From positions 67,450-131,449 of the forward strand of contig NZ_JOIY01000034.1 of assembly GCF_000720185.1 (NCBI RefSeq): a stretch of 64,000 nt of DNA. The letters are read 5' to 3'. The stretch's first letter is position 1. Each line of letters opens with the position of its first letter. Shown piece by piece: positions 16,157 through 24,837 of the stretch. A program made the translations under genes and the position numbers. Under the pieces are notes generated by a model, which was given only the letters and a program-made list of their open reading frames with translations, was not told the DNA's origin and did not search any database. Source of the DNA: Streptomyces sp. NRRL S-340. Its GTDB lineage: Bacteria; Actinomycetota; Actinomycetes; Streptomycetales; Streptomycetaceae.

Positions 16157-16169
16157 TCCCGCGGGCGCG

Positions 16170-16229
16170 CGGCGTACGCCCGCCGGCCGGTCCGGAGAAC
16201 CCTCCGGCCGGTGCGGCGTACGCCCGCCG
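16170..16229. terminator. Hairpin and duplicated GGCGTACGCC downstream of dacB
   Basis: CGGCGTACGCCCGCCG occurs twice (16170-16185 and 16214-16229), flanking a stem formed by 16183-16197 and 16202-16211. It begins 14 bp after the dacB stop and probably terminates it. The rest of the spacer to 16439 shows no gene. Confidence 0.5.
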
Positions 16230-16439
16230 CCGAAGGCACACTCGCGCCGCCGAGGACCTCCGCCCACTGCCGGCGGCACCGACACGTCCGCGGACGCCGC
16301 CCGCACGCGTCCGTGAGGCGCACCCGCACGCATCCGTGAAGGGCCGCCCGCACCTCTCCACGAGGAACGCCGGCACGCGCGTGGGGGCCGCCCGCAGGCG
16401 TCCGTGAGCGCGCCCGCCGGCACACGTCCGACGGCGCCG

Positions 16440-16733
16440 CTACTCGCCGTCCTTGGCCTTCCTGACGTTGCCGTTCTTGTCGATCACGTGGCTGTTCCAG
16501 TACTCGTCCCACTTGTCCCCGACCGTCTTGGGCTCCTTGCCCGCGGGGTAACGGACGTAGCCCGCCGGCGGCTCCTTGCCCTTCGGGGTGCACGCGCTGC
16601 CTGTGCCGCCCACCGCCTGGACCGGGTATTCACCGCCGCCGCACACCGCCTCGTCCATCGAGCACGCCGTGAGCGTGGCGAAGGCCATGGCGCCGACCGC
16701 GGCGAGTGCCGCTCCCCGTCGGAGGTTCCGCAT
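16440..16733 (-). CDS. Small secreted lipoprotein (SCO0607-like)
   Basis: A 97-residue lipoprotein. The N-terminus MRNLRRGAALAAVGAMAFAT is followed by LTAC-S, a good lipobox with Cys24 as the lipidated residue. The mature part contains AVCGGGEYPVQAVGGTGSAC, so two more cysteines may form a disulfide, then PPAGYVRYPAGKEPKTVGDK and WDEYWNSH. This pattern matches, from memory, a conserved actinobacterial group called SCO0607-family lipoproteins of unknown function. The start is supported by AAAGGAGA upstream. Monocistronic. Confidence 0.78.
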   Translation of the reverse strand: MRNLRRGAALAAVGAMAFATLTACSMDEAVCGGGEYPVQAVGGTGSACTPKGKEPPAGYVRYPAGKEPKTVGDKWDEYWNSHVIDKNGNVRKAKDGE

Positions 16734-16921
16734 GTCTGGTGTCTCCTTTAGGACCGAAGAGAACCGAAGGACTCCGGTACAGCCTCGCCGAAGGCCCGGC
16801 CCGGCACATGGGCGCGGGTACTCAGCGGAGCTTGAGTACCCGCGGAGACAACCCGGACGACCCCCACGGCGTCCGGCATACGACGTCCGGGGTCCGACGT
16901 CCGGGGTGACATGCGTGAGTC

Positions 16922-16977
16922 GTCACGCGGATGGTGTCACGCGCACGGTGTCACGCGGACGGTGTGGCGCGGATCGC
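16922..16977. repeat. 14-bp tandem repeat overlapping regulator 3' end
   Basis: Four units of GTCACGCGSAYGGT (16922-16977, the last one degenerate) run through the stop codon of the ScbR-like gene. Just upstream, at about 16880-16908, a second short duplication (GACGTCCGGGGT) occurs. The rest of 16734-16950 shows no gene. Confidence 0.65.
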
Positions 16978-17616
16978 ATAGAAGGTGAGGTCACGGACCT
17001 CCTCCCAGCGTTCCACCACGTCCGCCCAGCGCCGCTGGACGTCCGAGATGTGCTGGGTGCCGAAGAACGCGGCGGTCAGCGTGCGGGCCGCCGCCTCGGG
17101 GTCGACGCCCTCGCGCAGTTCACCGGCGTCGCGGGCGGCCACCAGCAGGCCGGTGATCATCACGGTCCAGCCGACGTAGGGCACGGGGAGTTCGGCGTCG
17201 ATGAGGGGGCGCTCGATCTGGAGCCGCGCGCCGCCCTGGACGAGCGGGTCGTCGCGGAAGAGGACCGCGGCCCGGTTGAAGATCTCCTCGGCGGCCCGCA
17301 GCGGGGAGGGCGTCTGCTCCTGGACCTCGGCGAGCAGGGCCGGCCAGCGTTCGTACAGTTCTTCGACGACCGCGAGGGCGAGCGCTTCCTTCGTGGGGTA
17401 GTGGAAGTAGACGGCCCCCTTCGTCATGCCCATCCGGTCGGCGACGTCCTTGACCGAGGTCTGTTTGAAGCCCTTCTCGGAGAAGAGTTCCGCCGCGGCA
17501 CTCAGCACCAGGGCCTTGGTCCGGATCGCCCGGTCCTGCCGCGGGTCCGGGCCCTGCGCGACGGTGAACTTCGGCACCGGGAAGGAGGGGGGAGGGGATG
17601 TGGTCACGTGGTCCAT
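16951..17616 (-). CDS. ScbR/ArpA-type gamma-butyrolactone receptor homologue (TetR family)
   Basis: A 221-residue TetR-fold repressor. HTH about residues 28-75 (RTKALVLSAAAELFSEKGFK, QTSVKDVADRMGMTKGAVYF, HYPTKEALALAVVEE). The C-terminal domain has family landmarks VLFRDDPLVQGGARLQIERP and PYVGWTVMITGLLVAARD, including the central Trp that contacts butyrolactone in CprB-type receptors. Members bind DNA until a gamma-butyrolactone signal releases them, then switch on antibiotic genes. Divergent from an AfsA-like gene, the classical scbR/scbA layout, but that partner is broken. It sits ~0.9 kb from the aminocyclitol cluster and could regulate it; this is inference. It could also be a pseudo-receptor. 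Confidence 0.8.
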   Translation of the reverse strand: MDHVTTSPPPSFPVPKFTVAQGPDPRQDRAIRTKALVLSAAAELFSEKGFKQTSVKDVADRMGMTKGAVYFHYPTKEALALAVVEELYERWPALLAEVQEQTPSPLRAAEEIFNRAAVLFRDDPLVQGGARLQIERPLIDAELPVPYVGWTVMITGLLVAARDAGELREGVDPEAAARTLTAAFFGTQHISDVQRRWADVVERWEEVRDLTFYAIRATPSA

Positions 17617-17773
17617 CTTTCATCTGTGACGGGGTGCTGTCACCCGTGCCGTGGGGGGTGGCCCGGGGGCCTCTTCTGAAGGCCATTGCTTTTCGGGCCT
17701 GCTGCTCAGCATGATCGTCCGGGCACCGGGCGTGACCGCCGCCCGGCACGACCTCACGGCCTTTCTCAGGGGG

Positions 17774-18411
17774 ATGGAGTCCGTACGTGAACGTCGCCAC
17801 AACACGGTTCTTCCGGACACGGCAACCGATGCCGGTTCCCGCGCCGACCGGGATGCACCGGGCCTGCAAGGGATCCCCGACCACACCCGCCTCGTCCCGC
17901 GCCCCCTGGTGCACAAGACCTCGTCCGCCGAGGTCCTGCTGACCGACGCGGTGCGGCTGGACGACGACCGGTTCGCGGTCGGCGCCCGCTGGCCGGCCGA
18001 CCACCGGCTCTACCGGCGCTCCGAGGACGGCGAGAGCGACCCGTTCTTCCTGATCGAGACGGTGCGCCAGGCCCTCATCCACGTCTCGCACCGCTTCTAC
18101 GACGTCCCGGTGGACCACCCGTCCGTCCTGCGTGAAACCTCTGTGTCGAGCCCTCCTTCGCGGGGCTCCCGGACACCGGTTCGGACCCGCTGTCGGTGAC
18201 GCTCGACGTCAGTTTCCTGCGGGCCCCCGGCCACGCGCGCCGCTTCGGCGTCGAGTTGGAGGCCGTCCTGTACGCCGGCGGACGGGCCCACGGCCGCGCA
18301 CGGCTGAGCTGGGAGGTGCGCACCGGACTCGGCCCGGGACCCCGCCCCCTTCCCCGGCGGGCGGCCCCGGCGGGCGGCCCGGGCGGGGAAGGGAGCGGTG
18401 AGTCCCCCTGA
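17774..18411 (+). pseudogene. AfsA/ScbA-like gamma-butyrolactone synthase, frameshifted and truncated
   Basis: AfsA-type enzymes condense a beta-keto acyl chain with DHAP and carry two hotdog domains in ~300 residues. Here LVPRPLVHKTSSAEVLLTDA, DPFFLIETVRQALIHVSHRF and YDVPVDHPSVLRE are a clear first domain in one frame. At 18134-18138 (GAAAC) the match moves to another frame: NLCVEPSFAGLPDTGSDPLS, then VTLDVSFLRAPGH to a stop at 18411. One extra A (GAAAAC) would restore LRENLCVEP. Even so, the product would be only ~210 residues, so the second hotdog domain is missing. The start is uncertain (ATG 17774 or 17711, neither with a good ribosome site). Divergent from the ScbR-like gene. Confidence 0.75.
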
Positions 18412-18430
18412 CGGTGCCGCCACCGTGGTG

Positions 18431-18519
18431 TGAGCGGTCCCGTCACCGGAAGGTGAGCGGTCGGGGGCGCCGGGGGCCGCGCGGACGGGGCGCCAGGGGT
18501 GAGCGGTCAGGGGCGCCGG
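18431..18519. repeat. 23-bp-period repeats at a possible deletion junction
   Basis: TGAGCGGTC occurs at 18431, 18454 and 18500, i.e. at steps of 23 and 46 bp. A 22-bp segment beginning GGTGAGCGGTC is repeated at 18452-18473 and 18498-18519 with one mismatch. The stop codon of the amylopullulanase-like gene lies inside the last copy. The array separates the truncated AfsA gene from the amylase gene's 3' end. Confidence 0.65.
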
Positions 18520-21500
18520 ACCGTGGTGGCGGCGAGCAGGGCGCCGTCGTCGGCGCGCTGGGTGGCGATGACCTGGGCGGCGGCCCGTGCGTCGGCGATC
18601 CGGCCGCGGTCGCGCGGGTCGACGGTGAAGGCCTGCTGGTCGGCGTACCGCGGGTGGGCGGCCCGTTGTGCCGCGGTCAGGGTGGTGGGGATCAGGCGCA
18701 GCCAGTACCCCTCGTCGGACAGCGCGCCGTCCTGGACGGTGATGCCGCCGTGCGGGGCGTAGACGAGCTGCTGGCCGGCGACGCCCGTTCCGGTGCCCTG
18801 CCACACGACGGTCGTGTCGTCGAGCCAGGTCGCGGCGGAGGCGGTGAGGTCCAGGCCGAACGCGCCGGCGAGCGACGGGGCCAGGTAGTCCGGGTCGCCT
18901 GCCACCCGCCACACCTCGTGCCCGTACAGGGAGAAGTCGAGGGCCTCGTCGACGGGGACGTCCTTCTCCTCCTTCTTGTGCAGGATGTAGCTGAGGGAGT
19001 CCGCGTGGGCGGTCAGCGGGACCTCGAAGACGAGGCCGAAGGAGTCCTGGCCGACCGGCCGGACGGGGTCGTTCCACTCCGGCGGGTGGGCGGCGCCCGT
19101 CCAGGCGTGCAGGCCCCAGCCGGTGTAGTCGCCGTCCGCGCGGTGGTAGTGGATGACCGCCTTGGCCGGGTCCTGCGGCGGGTAGGCGCCGGTGGGCCGG
19201 GCCGCCTCCACGCTGTCGCTGCCCTGGGCGGTCCACACCTCGGCCGCGGCGGCGAAGTCCAGGGTGCGGGCGGGTCCGTCGGCGGTGCCGTTCTTCTCGA
19301 CGGTGAAGCGGACGGCGGTGGTGCCGGCGGCCGGTTCGAACCAGGCGAAGGCACCATAGGCGTCGCGGCCGGTGAACGGTGCGGTGCGGCCGTCGGCGGT
19401 GCGCAGGGTGAGGCCGGTGTAGTCGCCGTCGGCGCGGTGGTAGTGGACGACGGCGCGGTGGCGGGCCGCCGTGGGTCTCGCGGCCGCCGGGGTGGCGCCC
19501 GCGGTGGTGGACGCCAGGGCGCCGGCGGTGCGTCCGGCGCGGTCGACGACGACCGCCTTGTACCGCAGGGGGGTTCCGGCGGCCACGTCGGCGGAAAGGT
19601 GCTGGGTGATCGTGTAGGGGGCGTGGTCGGCGGTGCCGAGCGTCCGCCATGCGCCGCTGCCGGTCTGCGCGGCGAAGACGACGCGGTCGAGTTCCCCGCC
19701 GCCGGTGTCCGCGCTGATCTCCACGGTGCCGTGCGCTCCGGCGGCCGGGGCGTGCAGCGTGAGGGCGGGGCGGGCCGCGGGTGCGGGCAGCCGCTTCGCC
19801 GCCCGGAACACGACCGAGGACCAGGCCGGTACGGTCACGGTGACCTTGCCGTCGGCGCCGCCGCGCACGGTGCCGGTGGTGCCGTACAGCGCCCGGAACT
19901 CCGTGTTCGCCGTGCCGGTCGGGACGGTGACGGTCTTCGCCCGGTCCGCGTTGTTGAACGCGACGAGGTAGGGGCGCTGCTCCTGCAGGCCGGTGCGGGT
20001 GACGGCGTACACGGAGCCCTGGGCGTACCGCTCGGTCTGCACGCCGTCGCGCAGCGCGGGGTGGCGCCGGGTCAGCCGGGAGAGGGCGGCGACGGCCCGG
20101 TAGAGGGGGTGGGCGGTGTCGTAGGAGTCCGAGGCGGCGGTGCGGTCGGTGCCGATCTCGTCGTCGTCGAGGTAGTCGGGGACGCGGGAGGCGAACATCG
20201 TCTGGCGGGCGTCGACGTCTCCGCCCGCGCCGGTGAAGCCCTGTTCGTCACCGGAGTAGATCACCGGGTTGCCGCGGGAGAGGAACATCAGCTCGTGGGC
20301 GAGGCGGTCGCGGCGCAGCAGTTCCGCGTCGCCGGCGCCCGGGTTGTCCTGGGCGAGGAAGGTGCCGATGCGGCCCATGTCGTGGCTGCCGAGGAAGGTG
20401 ACCTCGCTGTAGGCGTCGGTCTTGTCGGTGCCGTAGCGGTAGTCCTGCGCGAAGACGTGGGCGAGGTCGTCGGCGGGGCCGCCGCGGGAGGCGAAGTTGC
20501 GGGCGGCGGCCTGGAAGGGGAAGTCGAGGGTGGAGTCGAGCCGGCCCTGCGTGACGTAGGGGGCGGTGATGGCGGGGTCGGCGGAGAAGGCCTCGCCGAA
20601 GAGGAAGAAGTGCGGGCGTCCGTGCTGTGCGGCGTAGCGGTCGAGCGCGGTGGCCCACTGCGTCCAGAAGTCCATGCCGACGTTCTTGGCGGTGTCGACG
20701 CGGAAGCCGTCCACGCGGTAGTCCCTGACCCACTTCTCGTAGATCTTCTCCATGCCGCGGACGACCTCGGGGCGTTCGGTCCACAGGTCGTCCATGCCCT
20801 GGAAGTCGCCGTAGAGGGCGCTCTCCCCGGCGAAGGTGGAGTTGCCGCGGTTGTGGTACATCGCGGGATCGTTGAGCCAGTCGGGGACCTTGCGGTCGCG
20901 CGGGTCGGTGGAGGTGCGGGGGGTGTAGGGGGCGCCGCCCGCGTCCGTCGGCCGCATCCCCTGGGCGTCGTCGAAGGGGCGGCCGGTGGTGTCGAGGTAG
21001 GGGTAGGCGCCCTTGCTGCGGTAGCCGTATTGCTGTTCGGCGTAGTCGATGGTGTCGGCGGTGTGGTTGGTGATGACGTCGAAGAAGACCTTCATGCCCT
21101 TGCGGTGGGCCTTGCCGATGAGTTCGGTGAGGTCGGCCTCGGTGCCGAAGTGCGGGTCGACGCGGGTGAAGTCGGTGATGGCGTAGCCGTGGTAGTTCGC
21201 GGTGGCCCTGCCGTCGCGTACGGTGACGGGCTTGTTGCGGAACACCGGGGCCAGCCAGATGGCGGTGGTGCCCAGGCCCTTGATGTAGTCGAGGCGGTCG
21301 ATGACGCCGCGCAGGTCGCCGCCCTGGAAGAAGTCCTTGTCGGTGGGGTCGTACCCGGTGGTGAGGCGGTCGCCGGTCAGACCGCCTCGGTCGTTGGCCG
21401 GGGAGCCGTCGGCGAACCGGTCGGGCAGCAGGAGGTAGAACTGCTCCCTGCTGTCGGCCGGGCGGGCGGACTGCGCGGCGAGCCGGGCGTCCGAGGGCGG

Positions 21501-21614
21501 GGCCGGGGACGCGGGCGGGAGTGCGGCCGAGGCCGGGGGCGCCAGGGGCGACAGCAGTGCGGCGGACAGGGCGAGGGCCAGGGCGGTTGTGTTACGGCGG
21601 ACGGTGCCGGCCAC
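18507..21614 (-). CDS. Secreted GH13 alpha-amylase with CBM41-like modules, pullulanase catalytic domain absent
   Basis: A 1035-residue exported starch hydrolase. The GTG start at 21614 is set by GAGGAGAG seven bases upstream; signal peptide about 1-32. A GH13 domain fills about 55-520, with nucleophile in YRVDGFRVDTAKN (~305), acid/base Glu in FLFGEAFSAD (~340) and FLGSHDMGR. Two modules begin AVVHYHRADGDYTG (~720) and AVIHYHRADGDYTG (~818), resembling CBM41. The last ~110 residues (ATWLDDTTVVWQGTGTG onwards) resemble the N2 region preceding the catalytic domain in Streptomyces amylase-pullulanase fusions, but the protein stops there. It may act like the inhibitor-resistant amylases AcbE/AcbZ of acarbose producers, trimming starch for product assembly. 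Confidence 0.85.
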   Translation of the reverse strand: MAGTVRRNTTALALALSAALLSPLAPPASAALPPASPAPPSDARLAAQSARPADSREQFYLLLPDRFADGSPANDRGGLTGDRLTTGYDPTDKDFFQGGDLRGVIDRLDYIKGLGTTAIWLAPVFRNKPVTVRDGRATANYHGYAITDFTRVDPHFGTEADLTELIGKAHRKGMKVFFDVITNHTADTIDYAEQQYGYRSKGAYPYLDTTGRPFDDAQGMRPTDAGGAPYTPRTSTDPRDRKVPDWLNDPAMYHNRGNSTFAGESALYGDFQGMDDLWTERPEVVRGMEKIYEKWVRDYRVDGFRVDTAKNVGMDFWTQWATALDRYAAQHGRPHFFLFGEAFSADPAITAPYVTQGRLDSTLDFPFQAAARNFASRGGPADDLAHVFAQDYRYGTDKTDAYSEVTFLGSHDMGRIGTFLAQDNPGAGDAELLRRDRLAHELMFLSRGNPVIYSGDEQGFTGAGGDVDARQTMFASRVPDYLDDDEIGTDRTAASDSYDTAHPLYRAVAALSRLTRRHPALRDGVQTERYAQGSVYAVTRTGLQEQRPYLVAFNNADRAKTVTVPTGTANTEFRALYGTTGTVRGGADGKVTVTVPAWSSVVFRAAKRLPAPAARPALTLHAPAAGAHGTVEISADTGGGELDRVVFAAQTGSGAWRTLGTADHAPYTITQHLSADVAAGTPLRYKAVVVDRAGRTAGALASTTAGATPAAARPTAARHRAVVHYHRADGDYTGLTLRTADGRTAPFTGRDAYGAFAWFEPAAGTTAVRFTVEKNGTADGPARTLDFAAAAEVWTAQGSDSVEAARPTGAYPPQDPAKAVIHYHRADGDYTGWGLHAWTGAAHPPEWNDPVRPVGQDSFGLVFEVPLTAHADSLSYILHKKEEKDVPVDEALDFSLYGHEVWRVAGDPDYLAPSLAGAFGLDLTASAATWLDDTTVVWQGTGTGVAGQQLVYAPHGGITVQDGALSDEGYWLRLIPTTLTAAQRAAHPRYADQQAFTVDPRDRGRIADARAAAQVIATQRADDGALLAATTVRRP

Positions 21615-21647
21615 GTGAGGTCTCTCCTCGTCTTCTCGGTACGGGCA

Positions 21648-21688
21648 CACGGGCCGGTGGCCCCTCGCTGAGGGGGCACCGGCCCGTG
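21648..21688. terminator. Hairpin terminator after alpha-amylase gene
   Basis: Nineteen-base arms (21648-21666 and about 21670-21688) with one mismatch, CACGGGCCGGTG/CACCGGCCCGTG at the base. It lies 73 bp after the minus-strand amylase stop and before the downstream GTG start, so the two amylase genes are probably separate transcripts. Confidence 0.65.
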
Positions 21689-21760
21689 CCGGGACCTGGT
21701 GGCGGCTCGTGCCGTGCGGCGGTCAGCCGCCCGGGTGGGCGGCTTCCCGCTGTACGGCGG

Positions 21761-23470
21761 TCAGCCGCGCCAGGTGTCGTTCAGGGTGAGCAGGCCGCCG
21801 GTGCCGACGGTGGCGGTGCGGTTGGCGCCGCTCTCCCAGGTGACGTTGCCGCTCGCGTCCTTGCGGAGGTACTTGTACTGGAAGGCCGTGCCCGCGGGCA
21901 GGGAGACGTCCAGCTTCCACACGGGGTAGCTCGCGGGGTCCAGCTTCAGGGCGTTGGCGGTGTTCCAGTTGCCGAGCGCGGCGTTGTCCCCGGTGACGTA
22001 GATGTTCTGGCCCCACTGGGTGGTGGCGTTGACGTGGAAGGACGCGCCGGTGGCGGTGCTGCCGCCGTCGCCGCCGCCGTTGCCGGAGCCGCCGCAGGTC
22101 TTCGCGCCGACGTGCAGGGCGAGCGCGGAGTCGGCGCCGAGCGTGGCGGTGAACTGCCCGGAGGAGTTCACGGTGACGCCCTTGCCGCTCTGCACGTCGC
22201 AGTAGTCGCCGGCCGGCAGGGAGGTCTGGAAGGTGCGGGTCAGTGCGGAGCCCTCGTGGTTGATGGCGACGTAGGCCTTGTCACCGCGGCCGAAGGCGAT
22301 CTGGTTGCCGCCGTTGTCCCACCAGTCGGTCACCGCGGTCCCGGCGGCCGTGTTGCGGAGCTTGACCATGCTCGCGATCTCGCGCCAGGCGTGCTCGCAC
22401 TTCCAGCCGTCGGTGTAGCAGGCGTTGACCTGCCCGTTGTCCGGGCCTCCGGCGTCCTTGTCGCTGAACTCGTAGCCGGAGTGGACGTCGGGCGAGCCGT
22501 AGGGCCAGGCCAGCATGAAGACGTGTGCGAGGGTGTACTTGGCGCCGTCCTTGTAGGTGAGGGTGCCGCCGTTGCGCTCGGTGTCGTGGTTGGTGATGAA
22601 CACGGAGGCCTTGTCGGAGCGGACCAGGCCCCAGTCCTCGCCGAAGTTCTTCAGCTCCGAGAGCTTCTCGTTGTTGAAGACCCGCTTGAGGTCGTAGGCG
22701 TAGTTGAACTCCTGGACGTCGCCGGTGCCGTAGTACTCGGGCGGCTGCACCGCCTCGCCGGCCGCGCCGATCGTCTCCTGCTTCCAGTAGACGCCGGGGG
22801 AGGTCAGCCGGGACTTGATGTTGGCGAGGTCGTCCTCGGGGATGTGCTTGGCCGCGTCGATGCGGAAGCCGTCGACGCCGAGGGAGAGCAGGTCGTTCAT
22901 GTACCCGGCGATGGTCTTGCGGACGTACTCCTCGCCGGTGTCCAGGTCGGGCAGGCCGCCCATCTCGCAGTGCTGGACGTTCCAGCGGTCCGCGTAGTTG
23001 GTGACCGGCGAGGTGCAGTCGTCCATGTCGGCGGCGGAGTACGTGCCCGGGTAGTCGTACTTGCTGAAGGGCGAACCCGCGGTGCCGGTGCCGGAGGCGT
23101 TGGCCATGTGGTTGATCACGGTGTCCGCGACCACCTTCACGCCGGCGGCGTGGCAGGTGTCGACCATGCTCCTGAACGCGGCGCGGTCGCCGAGCTTGGT
23201 GCCGATCTTGTAGCTGACCGGCTGGTAGGCCGTCCACCAGGAACTTCCCTGGATGTGCTCGTTCGGCGGGGAGACCTGAACGTATCCGTACCCGTCGGGG
23301 CCCAGCTCGTCCGTGCAGGCCTTGGCGACGGAGGCGAAGTTCCACTCGAACATCACCGCGGTGACGTCCTTGCCGCCCGGCGCCGCGGCCTGGGCGGGCG
23401 TGGGTGCCGTGACGGCCACAGCGGCTCCCGCCAGGGCGGCGAGTGCAGCGGCCACGGTCTTTCTGGCCAT
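21761..23470 (-). CDS. Secreted alpha-amylase, GH13 with C-terminal CBM20
   Basis: A 569-residue extracellular endo-alpha-1,4-glucanase. Signal peptide about 1-28 ([20 protein letters not shown], ending AQA-AA). Catalytic residues: Asp in [11 protein letters not shown] (~204), Glu in YWKQETIG (~232) and Asp in [10 protein letters not shown] (~295). After an all-beta C domain and a Gly/Ser linker ([18 protein letters not shown]), residues ~468-569 form a CBM20 starch-binding module ([20 protein letters not shown]). The start follows GGAGA. The architecture equals the main Streptomyces alpha-amylases (Aml). In acarbose-type clusters such amylases supply or trim malto-oligosaccharides and must tolerate the inhibitor. 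The promoter region has CTTGC-type elements suggestive of MalR control. Confidence 0.93.
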   Translation of the reverse strand: MARKTVAAALAALAGAAVAVTAPTPAQAAAPGGKDVTAVMFEWNFASVAKACTDELGPDGYGYVQVSPPNEHIQGSSWWTAYQPVSYKIGTKLGDRAAFRSMVDTCHAAGVKVVADTVINHMANASGTGTAGSPFSKYDYPGTYSAADMDDCTSPVTNYADRWNVQHCEMGGLPDLDTGEEYVRKTIAGYMNDLLSLGVDGFRIDAAKHIPEDDLANIKSRLTSPGVYWKQETIGAAGEAVQPPEYYGTGDVQEFNYAYDLKRVFNNEKLSELKNFGEDWGLVRSDKASVFITNHDTERNGGTLTYKDGAKYTLAHVFMLAWPYGSPDVHSGYEFSDKDAGGPDNGQVNACYTDGWKCEHAWREIASMVKLRNTAAGTAVTDWWDNGGNQIAFGRGDKAYVAINHEGSALTRTFQTSLPAGDYCDVQSGKGVTVNSSGQFTATLGADSALALHVGAKTCGGSGNGGGDGGSTATGASFHVNATTQWGQNIYVTGDNAALGNWNTANALKLDPASYPVWKLDVSLPAGTAFQYKYLRKDASGNVTWESGANRTATVGTGGLLTLNDTWRG

Positions 23471-23554
23471 GTTTTCTCCAGTTCGTGGGGTGGGGTGACA
23501 CCGGAGCAGCAGCCTCGAGTGGCAACGCGCCGTGCCGGAGAAGGCCGTGTGACT

Positions 23555-23581
23555 CTTGCCGCCGATGTTTCTTGCTGCAAG
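23555..23581 (-). promoter_or_regulatory. CTTGC-type (MalR-like) operator upstream of amylase
   Basis: CTTGCTGCAAG (23571-23581) is an 11-bp palindrome; on the minus strand it contains CTTGCAG, the element I remember from MalR/Reg1-controlled Streptomyces amylase and maltodextrin genes. A second CTTGC begins 16 bp to the left (23555). It is 85-110 bp upstream of the amylase ATG, where a promoter is expected. Confidence 0.5.
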
Positions 23582-23677
23582 AGATTGCGGCCGAGAACGT
23601 ACGGCGCCGCATTACCGTGGGTCAACCCCTCCCGCGGAAAAGACCGTTCATCAGGCGATCGACGCCCGTAGAACACC

Positions 23678-23705
23678 GCAAGGCCTTTCGCAAAAATTTC
23701 AGCGA
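23678..23705. promoter_or_regulatory. Shared motif copy 1 (GCAAGGC...TTTCAGC)
   Basis: Starts GCAAGGCCTTTCGC and ends AATTTCAGCGA. It is a close match, same orientation, to 26022-26048 between rfbA and the aminotransferase gene. It lies ~210 bp upstream of the amylase start in a 389-bp gene-free region (23471-23859). Possible common regulator site for the cluster. Confidence 0.4.
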
Positions 23706-23859
23706 TGCTACGTTCGTCGAACTCCGGCCCCCGGTCGGGGGGTTGGTCCGCCGGTCAGCCGCCGGGTCACCCCCACGCGCCCGGCCGGCCGGCCGGAGTA
23801 CCCCAGTCCCCCCACCCCTCCCCCTTCTCACCTCTCCCCCCGTTCTTCCACGGCCCTGT

Positions 23860-24837
23860 TCAGGACGAGGTCAGCAACGGCTCCCACCACGTGCGGTGGG
23901 CGCGGTACCAGTCCACCGTCCCGGTCAGCGCGGCGTCGAAGCCGACCTGGGGCCGGTAGCCGAGTTCCGCGGTGATCCGGCCGTGGTCGACGGCGTACCG
24001 GCGGTCGTGCCCCGGCCGGTCGGTGACGTGCGTGATGCGGTCGGGGCCCGCGCCGCACCGTTCGAGCAGGCGGTGCGCGAGGTCCAGGTTGGTCAGCACC
24101 GTGCCGCCGCCGATGTTGTAGACGCGGCCGGGCCGGCCCCCCGTGCGCACCAGTTCCACCGCGTGCACGTGGTCGTCCACGTGCAGCCAGTCGCGCACCT
24201 GCGCGCCGTCGCCGTACACCGGCAGGTTCCCGCCGGTCAGCAGCGCGGTCACGAAGCGCGGGATGACCTTCTCGGGGTGCTGGTAGGGGCCGAAGTTGTT
24301 GGTGCAGCGGGTCACCCGGACGTCGAGGCCGCGGGTGTGGTGGTGGGCGAGCGCGATGAGGTCGGCCGCCGCCTTGGAGGCCGCGTACGGCGAGCTGGGC
24401 CGCAGCGGGTCGTCCTCCACGGCGGCGCCCCGGGGCAGCGAGCCGTAGACCTCGTCGGTGGAGATCTGCACGAAGGTGCGCACGCCGTGCCGCAGGGCGG
24501 CGTCGAGGAGGGTCTGGGTGCCGACCACGTTGGTGCGGGTGAAGCCGGAGCCGTCCTCGATCGAGCGGTCCACGTGGGACTCGGCGGCGAAGTGCACGAT
24601 GTCGTCGTGCCCGGCGGCCAGCTTCCGCACGGTCGCCGGGTCGCACACGTCGCCCTCGACGAAGGTGAGCCGGCCGTCCCCGCGGACCGCGTCGAGGCGG
24701 GTGAGGCTGCCGGCGTAGGTGAGTTTGTCGAGCACGGTCACCTCGACGCCGGGCGGGCCGGCCGGGCCGAGCAGCGTGCGGACGTAGGCGGAGCCGATGA
24801 AGCCGGCTCCGCCGGTGACGAGAACGCGGGATGTCAT
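23860..24837 (-). CDS. rfbB: dTDP-glucose 4,6-dehydratase
   Basis: Converts dTDP-D-glucose to dTDP-4-keto-6-deoxy-D-glucose (cytosolic, NAD+ bound). 325 residues, normal for the family. Extended SDR hallmarks: SRVLVTGGAGFIGSAYVR for NAD binding, HFAAESHVDRSI, FVQISTDEVYGSLP carrying the Thr-Asp-Glu active-site triad, and SPYAASKAAADLI with the YxxxK pair; NNFGPYQHPEKVIPRFV is the substrate-binding signature. Its ATG overlaps the rfbA stop (ATGA at 24834-24837). With RfbA and the aminotransferase it supplies the 4-amino-4,6-dideoxyglucose unit of an acarviosin-type product (role of AcbB in acarbose). Confidence 0.93.
   Translation of the reverse strand: MTSRVLVTGGAGFIGSAYVRTLLGPAGPPGVEVTVLDKLTYAGSLTRLDAVRGDGRLTFVEGDVCDPATVRKLAAGHDDIVHFAAESHVDRSIEDGSGFTRTNVVGTQTLLDAALRHGVRTFVQISTDEVYGSLPRGAAVEDDPLRPSSPYAASKAAADLIALAHHHTRGLDVRVTRCTNNFGPYQHPEKVIPRFVTALLTGGNLPVYGDGAQVRDWLHVDDHVHAVELVRTGGRPGRVYNIGGGTVLTNLDLAHRLLERCGAGPDRITHVTDRPGHDRRYAVDHGRITAELGYRPQVGFDAALTGTVDWYRAHRTWWEPLLTSS

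Noticed and set aside
17617..17773. Autoregulatory element (ARE) between the ScbR-like and AfsA-like genes
   Set aside because: I looked for the ~22-bp ARE palindrome and found only a short GTGAC/GTCAC dyad (17626-17643); not enough to annotate.
18414..21671. 1085-codon plus-strand frame opposite the amylopullulanase-like gene
   Set aside because: Val/Gly/Ala-rich antisense translation; the opposite strand has catalytic GH13 motifs, signal peptide and ribosome site.
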